64,000 bases of DNA, from contig NC_080561.1 of the NCBI RefSeq assembly GCF_030253575.1, positions 11,828,001 through 11,892,000 of the forward strand, given 5' to 3'. This stretch comes from Rhododendron vialii (taxonomy: Eukaryota; Streptophyta; Magnoliopsida; Ericales; Ericaceae). The notes beneath the pieces are model-generated. The model saw nothing but the letters and a program-made list of their open reading frames with translations. It did no database searches and was not told the origin of the DNA. Every line of letters starts with the position of its first letter. The first letter of the stretch is position 1. The position numbers were made by a program, and so were the translations under genes. Positions 56,319-64,000 of this stretch are shown in pieces.

Positions 56319-58979
56319 TTATAACTGACTTAATTCATCTTTGTCTGGTGTTGATAAAAATTCAAAATTGACTTGTTGATCAAAAGATGTAGTAATGATG
56401 TTGTTACTGGTGACTGTGAATGGGTAAAGTAAGTAAATAAAAGGCATTCCTAAAATTACTCTGTCAATTAAATTTTTGACTAAAACAAATGAGGTTTTGA
56501 AATCAATCTTATTTTGGCAAATCTTAAGTTCGGGCAATTTATACTTAATTAACATTTTACTACCATTTGCAGACCTCAATCGCTCAGTTGTTTCTTGATA
56601 ATATTTAGTAGGTATTAAACTTTCTTGTATACAATTTAGATCTGCTCCGGTATCGATGAGAGCAGTGACTTGTATCTTATAATCTCCTATTATTAATTTA
56701 ATACGAGCATGTCATTTCTGTATATTTATTTGATTGATTATATTTAATCTGTGACTGTCTTGATCACTATTTGAGTGGTCAATATCTTTTTTTTGATTAG
56801 GATTTTGGTCTTGATTATCATCTTTTAGGGTTTCTTCAGAAGGTGAACTGTCTTTCCTTTTTCTAAAGAATTTGTTAGCTAATTTTGAAAGTTGGTCTTT
56901 AATCCTTGTAATTTCTATTTTAATAAGATTTATTTCATGCTGTAAATCATGTAAAGTAACTTCTTTATTAATTTTGTTAAAACGCTCCATAGTAGCATTA
57001 AGGCTTACTATCGATTTATTATTTTGGGGTTGTTTCCCTTGTTGTACCAAGAGTTGTTTAAGTTTTTTAATATATTGTTGCTTTAATTCTGAATCATCTA
57101 TTTTACTGATTAAATCAATTAACAATTCTTCTTCGGGTAAGTCTTTGGTAAGTATATTTACTTTTTTACAACAATTGTCAGTACAACCAATTTTAATTTG
57201 ATCGTCACTTGGACTATCACTAAGAGAATGATAGTCAGAAGATGAACTATCTCCTTCATTTTCAGAATTACTTAGATTTGAATTTCTGAAAATTTCAAAA
57301 ATTTGTTGTTTATCAGTATCTGATATATTTAGTTGACTAATTTTTGCTTGGACTTTACATTCAGTTTTGTAATGTCCTTTTTTACCACAATTGTAACATG
57401 TAATGTTACTTTTGTCGTTACTTTTGTCTTTATTTTTTTTGTTATTCTTTTGACTTTTGGGTTTTTCGTAATATTTTTCTTTGGATGATGTGGGTTTACT
57501 ATTCCTAAAGTATCTGTGACTCTTACTATTGTTGGTTGGTTTAGTATGATGTTTGGATTTCCTTCGTGATGGTGCTACTGACGGAAGACCATACTGTTCA
57601 CAAAAGTTTCCTAACTCATTCTTGGCTTTATTTTTGTCCTTTTGGGCTTGTTTACTAATTTCCATATCAATGCACATTCTTAGACCTTCTTTTTGAATGG
57701 TACTAATAATGTCGCCATATGTTAATTTATCATATTCAATGACTCCTGTTGGTTGACTAAGGACATCTCTAATTTTGTGGGCAAATAAATTAGGAAGTCC
57801 ATTAATTAATTTTTCTTTCCAGAATGATTTTGTACAATCATCTTTAAGCATGACTCTAGATGTGAAAACATCTTTGTACCATCTAAAATCGCTTAATGTT
57901 GGACAATGCAAATTACTCAGTTGATCATGTATCCTAGAAGTAATGTTACTGGGTTGTCCAATAAAATGTTTAATTATGGTATAAATCAGAGTATTGACTC
58001 CATCTGGTGCTCCCATTCCAATTTCATTGTCAAAAATTGGGAGACCATTTTCATCTAATTGAACAGCGTGTTTAACTTCTTCTCGTGACTCACGGGTGAG
58101 ATATTTCTCCCACCATGCTTTTAACATTCCAGTGAAACCAGAGGTTAATAGATCAACTATCTGTGGTTGATTAAGGTCCGTATTACTTAAGTAGCTATTA
58201 GCAGCCATTGACATATGGTTTAATTTTTCTAATATTTGGTGTTCACTCAAACCATCAATATTCCATTCATATAATTTATTAAAGGAAACAGAAAATTGAT
58301 TGGTCAAATTATTTTCTTCATATTGTAAATCAGGGGGGGTTGGTCTAGAATATCAATTTTTGGTAAGAGTGGTTGGATTTGCTGAGGGATTGAAAAGACG
58401 GTTAATTTCTTGACCAGAGAACTGTTTCTGTAACTATGTGATTTCTTCATCAGAAGAAGTTTGTACTATTTGACTGGAAGTACTAGTGTCATAATTTTTT
58501 GTGATGGTAGAAACTTGGGGTGATTCTTGTTCTGGCTTAATAGCTAATTTAGTCAGTATTTCCTCAATTTTTTGAATATTTTGATTTTGATTTATGCTAA
58601 TTTTCTCTCTTCTTCCAGGAAGGTGTACAACGGGTGCTTCAATATTCTTACTAGAGGATGTGAAGGTGCAAGAAGATCGTTCATCAATTTTAGTTTCTAA
58701 TTTATTTAATTGGTAACCTATAGTTTTGAGACACTGATTGGTGTAATTAATCTGTTCAACAATTTGTCTGCATTCTGCTCTGTTATTAGGTAATTTGAAC
58801 GGAGATGCAGTTATAGATGTATTTTTGTAATCAATAATAATTGAATCTAAAGGAGGATGACTAGAATTTGTAGTAGTGTTATCCGATTTTCTCCATTTTG
58901 TTTTTGTAATAGTGTTGACTTTTTTATAAAAATTATCTAAGTAATTGAAAATATAGATTTCAATTCTTATTTCATTCAT
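56319..58979 (-). pseudogene. Pararetroviral linker-capsid-protease frame with three stops
   Basis: One continuous reading frame interrupted by TAG (58434-58436), TGA (58353-58355) and TGA (56712-56714). 58979-58434 is a movement/capsid linker with a coiled-coil-like stretch. 58307-56712 (531 codons) is the capsid: a gag-like helical region, a Lys/Ser-rich basic tract, then a zinc knuckle C-x2-C-x4-H-x4-C at residues 304-317. Beyond the last TGA is an aspartic protease with the DTGAD active site (about 56652-56666) and a LGMPFIYLLYP flap-end region. The frame stops at 56319 where reverse transcriptase should follow. Capsid packages the genome; protease cuts the polyprotein. Confidence 0.85.
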
Positions 58980-58999
58980 GAAGTTTTCCCATTGAGCAA

Positions 59000-59055
59000 T
59001 TATTTTGGCAAATCTTAACTTTGGGCAATTTATACTTAATTAACATTTTACTACC
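59000..59055 (-). repeat. 56-bp duplicate of the protease region at the viral edge
   Basis: Matches 56509-56564 (ending ttaacattttactacc in both) with about three substitutions, but here stands upstream of the linker/capsid frame. It shows that two non-adjacent parts of the viral genome were joined. The viral homology ends here and the foldback MITE begins. Confidence 0.85.
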
Positions 59056-59360
59056 AAAAAAACACCTTAAAAAACACCTCATAGTTTTCGATCAAATTTT
59101 GATGATCCGAGCCGCTTAATGTGATCAGAACGTGATTTTAAGGGTACCCACGAGAAATCAGCAAAAAAATGACCGGGAAGGGCTTGATCCGAACAGTTTT
59201 TTACTGAACGGTTCAAATAAAAACTGCTTAAATCAAGCCTTAAAATCACATTCTGCACACATTGAACGGTTCGGATCATAAAAATTTGATCGGAAACTAT
59301 GAGATTGAGATTTTGGGTGTTTTTTTAGGTGTTTTTTTAGATGTCCCTTGAACCGCCCCG
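59056..59360. mobile_element. Foldback MITE truncated at the viral junction
   Basis: The right end CGGGGCGGTTCAAGGGACAT (inverted, ending at 59360) is complete and followed by tatatata. The left arm starts abruptly at aaaaaaacaccttaaaaaaca, lacking the first 20 or so bases, exactly where viral sequence ends. Family member of 32693-33039. Confidence 0.78.
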
Positions 59361-59439
59361 TATATATATATATATACAGAAATATTCAGGTAAGGACCTT
59401 ATAATGAGGACCTTATATGCGGACCTCCCATTTCTCGCC

Positions 59440-59535
59440 TTTCCCGATCAGATTTCGATGATCCGAGCCGCTCAATGTGTTCAGAACGTGATTTTAATGA
59501 TACCCATGAGAAATAGGCAAAAAAAATAACCGGGA
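59440..59535. mobile_element. Half foldback element
   Basis: One arm only: ttcccgatcagatttcgatg, gatccgagccgctcaatgtg and aaaataaccgggaag match the foldback family. The partner arm is missing. Confidence 0.6.
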
Positions 59536-59539
59536 AGCT

Positions 59540-60250
59540 TTATAGCCGTCCTTACTCTCTCATTGAAGGTAGTTTCTTATCAAACTCCCCAAACCCCGTA
59601 TTCCCCCCTATAGCGTTACTATCAAAGTATGGGCGTGGCATGTCTTTCGGTTACGGGTCTAGCCCCAGGTGCTTGTCGCAAGTCACCCTAGACACTAAAG
59701 AACCTCGCGAAACTAGATTATCGTAACCTTGGACGTTCCCGAGTGTAGCAGATAGCATCTCGCACCATAGTGATTGTTCGATCGAGTCTGCTACACTTGG
59801 AAAATGGGTGCTCGGATCAAGCACCCTACACACCTCGGATGCTGTTGATTACCGCGTAGGCCCCCTCGGTTTTTTTTTATAGAATTTTTGGACGGCTCGG
59901 ATCGGCCGTCTGGTGGCCGGAGACCGCCCGACGCGGCCGTCGGTACGATTTCCCTCCGCCGACGCCCATTATCATAGCAACAGTCTTATTTTTTATATAA
60001 CGCAACTTCAAGCTCAAAAATCATGTGTTTACGCAAATAATTTTCCTATCACTATGGATCTTGTTTGATAGATCTCATTGAGATCTTTAATACGGTGCAA
60101 AATAAATTGAAATTTTTTTTTTCATTTACATTATTTTTGAGTTTGAAAATGTGAAAGAAATTTTTTATTTGGGTTTTGTAGAATGACCCTTCTTATTTTT
60201 GAATGAGAAGTGGCAAAATAAGTACTTATTTTTTAAGAAGATTTCCGGAA
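59540..60250. other. Unassigned GC-richer block and MITE fragment
   Basis: 59540-59960 is unusually GC-rich for this window and contains cgaccgtcgg/cggccgtc words and gtgtagcagatagcatctcg near its inverse gtctgctacacttgg. It may be an LTR or Helitron piece but no ends were found. 59990-60245 resembles the MITE at 49985-50240 (aagctcaaaaatcatgtgtt, gatctcattgagatcttt). Confidence 0.4.
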
Positions 60251-60257
60251 CGGAGCC

Positions 60258-61709
60258 TTATCCCTATGTCTTTGTGATGGATTGTACTTAGAAGACAAAC
60301 AAGTATAAGATGCCATTGCTTGATATAGTGGGAGTTTCAAGTTTCAATGGATCATTTTATTCTTGTTTTGCTTTCATGCAAAAAGAGGAAGAAGGAGACT
60401 GTGTGGGCATTGGAAAGATTCAGTAAAATTTTGGGTCATAACCAACAACCTTCTGTGATTGTATCGGATAGGGAATTAGCATTGATGAATGCCATTAAAG
60501 TTATTTTTCCTGGAACTGCAAATATTCTATGTGTGTGGCACATTGAGAAAAACGTTCTCTCAAAGTGTAAGTCTCAATTTGAAAGAGGAGAAGATTGGGA
60601 GACTTTTTTATTGGCTTGGACTAATTTGATAGAATCTCCGGATGAAAGTTCCTTTGATGAAGCTTGGCATCTTCTTGAAGTTGAATACAAAGAGAAAGAA
60701 TATATTCTTAATTACACAAGAATACATGGCTCCCTTTCAAAGAGAGATTTGTACATGCATGGACGGGAAAATATCTACACTTTGGGAATCCTGTCACTTC
60801 TAGGGCTGAAGGTGCACATGGAATGCTCAAGAAATATCTCACCGTTTCCATGAAGCGAGGGAAAAGATTTGTCTTGCAATTGAGAACCAATACAATGAGA
60901 TCAAAGCGAAGATTGCTAGTGAAAAGTTTCGAGTGACACATAAATTTTGAATTCCCATGTTGAAGGAACTTGCTACTCATGTTTCCAACTTTGCGCTTGG
61001 AGAGCTTTTTAAACAATATGAGTTGGCGACATCTTCTATATTGGGTCCTTGTAGAGGTCATTTTTCAAAGACCATGGGTCTACCGTGTGCACACATGATG
61101 ACTAACAAGAAAGGTGAAAGCTTGCTACTTAGCGATAGACATCCGCAATGGATAATTGATATAAGGTCATTCACCAATGTGGATGGTGGGGTGAATGGAA
61201 ATGGACGCGAAATTGAACGTCTTCTCAAGAATTTTCAAGATAAATACAAATGCATGCCTCTTGTTGAAAGGGAAGATAGCCTCAAGCAAGTTGCTCAACT
61301 TATTGATTCTCCAATTCCATTGACTCTTGAACCGAGCATTCAACCTCACAAAGGACGACCATCGGGTTCCAAGAAAAGAAAGGGAGATGGCTCTACCACC
61401 CGTGATCCTTCAACTTTCAAGATTGCAGAAAAAACCCGAAAATGTAGTGTTTGCCACCACATTGGACATAATAGTCAGACTTGCCCACACAAGGATGAAA
61501 ACACTAGGAGGAGTCCTCATTTTGTCCTGGCTAATCAACATGTCAACCTAAATATGCTAGAAACACAATGTAAGATTTTTTTTGGTAGTATATTCCATGA
61601 GATTTTTTCCTCGATTAATCAATGCTTTGAACTATTCTTTTTTATTGATACGTGCTTCCAACTATTTTTTGCAGTTGAATGTGAGATCAATACCTCACTG
61701 GAACTATAG
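60258..61709 (+). pseudogene. MULE transposase (FAR1/MuDR-like), degenerate
   Basis: Recognisable parts are spread over shifting frames. FVMDCT and KYKMPLLDIVGV (about 60270-60330) hold the first catalytic Asp. VIVSDRELALMNAI (about 60455) holds the second. NILCVWHIEKNV is the typical MULE helix. A SWIM-type zinc motif follows (about 61050-61100, PCAHMM), then a zinc knuckle CSVCHHIGHNSQTC (about 61443-61485). Breaks: an in-frame TAG near 60289, frameshifts near 60385, 60720 and 60860, and TGA near 60948. The N-terminus is missing. In MULEs this enzyme cuts the terminal repeats and makes 9-bp duplications; this copy cannot encode a working one. Confidence 0.82.
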
Positions 61710-62710
61710 CCGTAGTGGAGTTTGTTTTGTGGATGTGATGCTATTTGTTTGTGGAGAACCAAATGTGCAAAGAAGATCTCCACTTTTTGGTAGGAACTAG
61801 TTAGGAAACTGCTGGAACATATATATTGTAATGTCTTCTGCAGTTTTTTTGTTGGACTTTATGAAGATCGAATGTTTGGAGATCTTTACTAGGATAGATG
61901 ATGGATATTTGTATGAATTTTTGGAGTAACATTGTGTGAATTTATTGTATTTTTTGACTTAATCTGGAAATGCCATCTGCAGTTTTATGGGAACTTGTAT
62001 GTGTTTTTTGGAGTTATGTTAGCTGCATTTTTTTTTTGAGGTAGAATTCTGGGTATGGTTTTGTAGTGGAATTCTGGTATCAATAGGAAAGGCTAGGCCA
62101 ATGGAAAGTGGAATTCTGGTATCACGAGGGAAGTGAAATTCTGGTTTGTAGTGATTTTGGGTATGCTGAGTAATTTATTGTGAAGGTAGTTAAGGGATTT
62201 GGGAATTGAAAGATTAAAGAAAGAAGGATACTTTTGTAACTTTAAATAATGAGGGCAAAAGTTGGAGTGCCATTGGATAAATTTGGAGTGCTAAAATCAA
62301 CACCCCTAATTATTGTATTGTCATTATTGCATTTTCAAATTTTAGGTGTTCGGCAAGGGCCAACCAAAACAAATTTTCAAGAATGATTTCTTCAAATTGT
62401 GCTTTTTGGCTTCTCTCTTTTGCATTCTCTTTAAACTTGTTGTACTAAAAACTCATATTACCCTGCCCAATTTTGGAAAACACCCTTGTGTTTTGTTTTT
62501 CTTTTAGTTCGTATGTTTTTTTTTTTTTTTTTGAGTTAATGATAGTCTGAAATGTTCTTGTTTTTTTGCAATTACTTGAATTCAACTTAATTGTTATTAT
62601 AATAAAAAAATAAAAACATTGTTACCAAAAAATACTTCAAACCGAAAAACATCATCTTGAAAATAGTTCGAGGCTGTCAATTAACAAAGAAAAAAACAAT
62701 TGGAAAATTT
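61710..62710. other. 3' part of the MULE relic and spacer
   Basis: No gene. 62260-62303 (ggagtgccattggataaatt ... aacacccc) looks like a transposon terminus and could be the 3' end of the MULE, but the 5' counterpart is absent. Repeated ggaattctgg words occur at 62040-62150, and a T run at 62518-62532. Confidence 0.4.
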
Positions 62711-63682
62711 TAATGCCACGAGGCTTTTCAATAATGCCACGAGCATTAATTGTTCTGGTGGGTAAAATGACACTCTTACCCCCTTGTGGTCAAAGCTATC
62801 AATTCATAACAATAGTTACCCAAACTACCCTTCCTTGAAGGAACAACCCTAATTGAATTACCCTTAGGCTTTTGATTTCTCGTGCTTTCCAACTGACAAT
62901 TTTGTTTTGATTGTAGAATCGTTATTTTGTTTGATTGTGAGCTAAAGTCAATTTTTTAATTGAAAAAACTAATCTTAGTCCCTAAACAAATCAAGGTTTT
63001 TTTTAAAAAAACAAAAAACATTAATTTTTGTTTTTTACCGAAAAACAAAGTACACTAATGAAACACTAAACATAGGCTCAACAATATTAGTTTTTTTTTT
63101 TTTTGATAGCTTAGTTGTCTGAGACAGCTTTCATACATCATAACTAATCTTTGGAGACTAATCTCATCGCTATTTGCAGGGGTCCTAATTAACTGACCCC
63201 AAAATTTAATAGCATCTAATAAGTTTCGAACCAAAGATCTTAGCAAAGAGTAAACTCCTAAATCTCAAGTCTTGACCACAAGACCAACCCGTTGAGATTG
63301 GCTCGATCTCAACAATAGTAGTTCGTGAATAACGTAACAAAACCGTAAACATATACTTTAGAAAAGCAATTCCTAAGTATACAAGTACACAATGAATAAA
63401 CAATACAAATCTTGAATGTATGTACTCCAATGAATCTGGCGATCAAGTACAAACGGAAAGAGGCAAAAGTTAAAGGAAAAATGGAGATAATGGTTGCAGT
63501 TGAAAAGCACAGGAAATCAAAAGTCGAAAAAGGGTAATCGAAGGGTTGTTCGTTTACAGAAGGATAGTTTGGGTAACAAATTTTATGAACTGAAAGCTTT
63601 TGACCAAAACAGGACAAAAGAGTCATTTTGCCCACCAGAATAACCAATGCTCGTGGCATTAGGAAAAATGCTCGTGTCATTA
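62711..63682. mobile_element. Long-TIR (Mutator-type) non-autonomous element
   Basis: Arms of about 200-230 bp are imperfect inverses: taatgccacgaggctttt... at 62711 against the inverse of the sequence ending at 63682. Shared blocks include tctggtgggtaaaatgac/tctggtgggcaaaatgac and gttacccaaacta(c/t)cctt. No 9-bp duplication was recognised, so exact ends are uncertain. It hosts a SINE. The 133-codon minus frame across its right arm is incidental. Confidence 0.6.
63091..63307 (-). mobile_element. tRNA-derived SINE with target-site duplication
   Basis: Read on the minus strand it begins near gatcgagccaatctcaac. A box-A-like ttggtcttgtggtcaagac follows, and about 40 bases later box B ggttcgaaac, the two internal RNA polymerase III promoter parts. 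It ends in a poly(A) tail (63091-63104 as T on the plus strand). Flanks ctcaacaatattag (63077-63090) and ctcaacaatagtag (63308-63321) form a 14-bp duplication with one mismatch. About 217 bp, non-coding; it depends on a LINE for movement. Confidence 0.82.
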
Positions 63683-64000
63683 GAGGCAGCCAAACAATTT
63701 CACAATACAACTTTTAAAATATGAGTAATTGATTAAAACATTATCCAAACACTATTGCTGTTGCAAAATATTCATTATGTACATATTATTCATACACCCT
63801 ACCAGATTCAAATGCATTCAGACTATAATTCAAAAAGCTAAAAAATGAAAAATGAAAAATAAAAAGCCAAAAAATATGGCTCCTTACTTCATTTTCTACT
63901 TCTCATTATTGCATTTTCTCATTTTCAATGCTTGGCACCCTCATTCTAAAATGCATTCTCACATAATGTGTTTTCTGTTTTTGGGTTTAGAGGCCAAAAG
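63683..64000. other. Window end, no gene
   Basis: AT-rich sequence with short aaaaatgaaaaatgaaaaat repeats near 63840. No gene or bounded repeat seen. Confidence 0.5.

Larger units (their letters stand above)
52140..59055. mobile_element. Endogenous pararetrovirus (Caulimoviridae), rearranged and defective
   Basis: Two viral DNA pieces lie head to head. The right piece (minus strand, about 59055 to 53978) has linker, capsid, protease, a 3' frame and promoter. The left piece (plus strand, 52140-53977) has the end of the same 3' frame, promoter, tRNA-Met primer site, leader and a truncated movement protein. No reverse transcriptase or RNase H (no YxDD-type motif) occurs in either. Gene order and the primer site identify Caulimoviridae; the genus is not assigned. 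Four in-frame stops and truncations mean it cannot give infectious virus by itself. Confidence 0.88.

Noticed and set aside
56872..57201. Plus-strand 109-codon frame
   Set aside because: Antisense shadow of the viral capsid/protease frame.
63309..63710. 133-codon minus-strand frame
   Set aside because: Crosses the edge of the SINE's target duplication and the right arm of a transposon; no recognisable protein.
1..64000. CRISPR arrays, bacterial operons or defence systems
   Set aside because: Nothing with regular spacers or prokaryotic gene organisation; intron-containing plant genes and plant transposons account for the window.

Overview
This is nuclear DNA of a flowering plant, almost certainly a eudicot. 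Genes are long and split by canonical GT-AG introns, intergenic DNA is AT-rich, and plant-type hAT, Mutator-like, PIF/Harbinger, TRIM, LINE, SINE and caulimovirid sequences fill most of the space. The species cannot be named from the sequence. Everything below was read by eye; no search was run.

Two kinds of host gene are present. Three serine carboxypeptidase-like (SCPL) genes lie in tandem on the minus strand (4380-10478, 17884-26929, 32198-38094). Each assembles into 14 exons with matching phases and an open frame (499, 499 and 475 aa), keeping the Ser-Asp-His triad and the WLTGGPGC and GDS signatures usual in the plant SCPL acyltransferase group. Genes A and B belong to a tandem segmental duplication covering about 4.0-13.25 kb and 17.5-29.5 kb; C is an older relative. 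A broken duplicate of exon 1 lies upstream of gene B. On the plus strand, 41652-49600 is a three-exon gene for an organellar (probably mitochondrial) ribosomal protein bL32, with two introns of nearly 4 kb packed with repeats.

From 52.1 to 59.05 kb is a decayed endogenous pararetrovirus (Caulimoviridae). A truncated movement-protein frame, primer-binding site and leader lie on the plus strand. An interrupted capsid-protease frame and a separate 3' frame lie on the minus strand. The two parts meet head to head through about 808-bp inverted arms carrying the viral promoter. Reverse transcriptase and RNase H are absent. At 60.26-61.7 kb is a degenerate MULE transposase gene.

Many non-autonomous elements have boundaries defined by target-site duplications: hAT at 757-1861 and 46811-47888; elements with 9-bp duplications at 3278-3661, 16327-16560, 32693-33039 and 38335-39602; an LTR element with identical LTRs at 18211-19939; a 372-bp TRIM at 11514-11885; a SINE at 63091-63307. 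The A/B duplication supplies paralogous empty sites for three insertions, which places them after the duplication.
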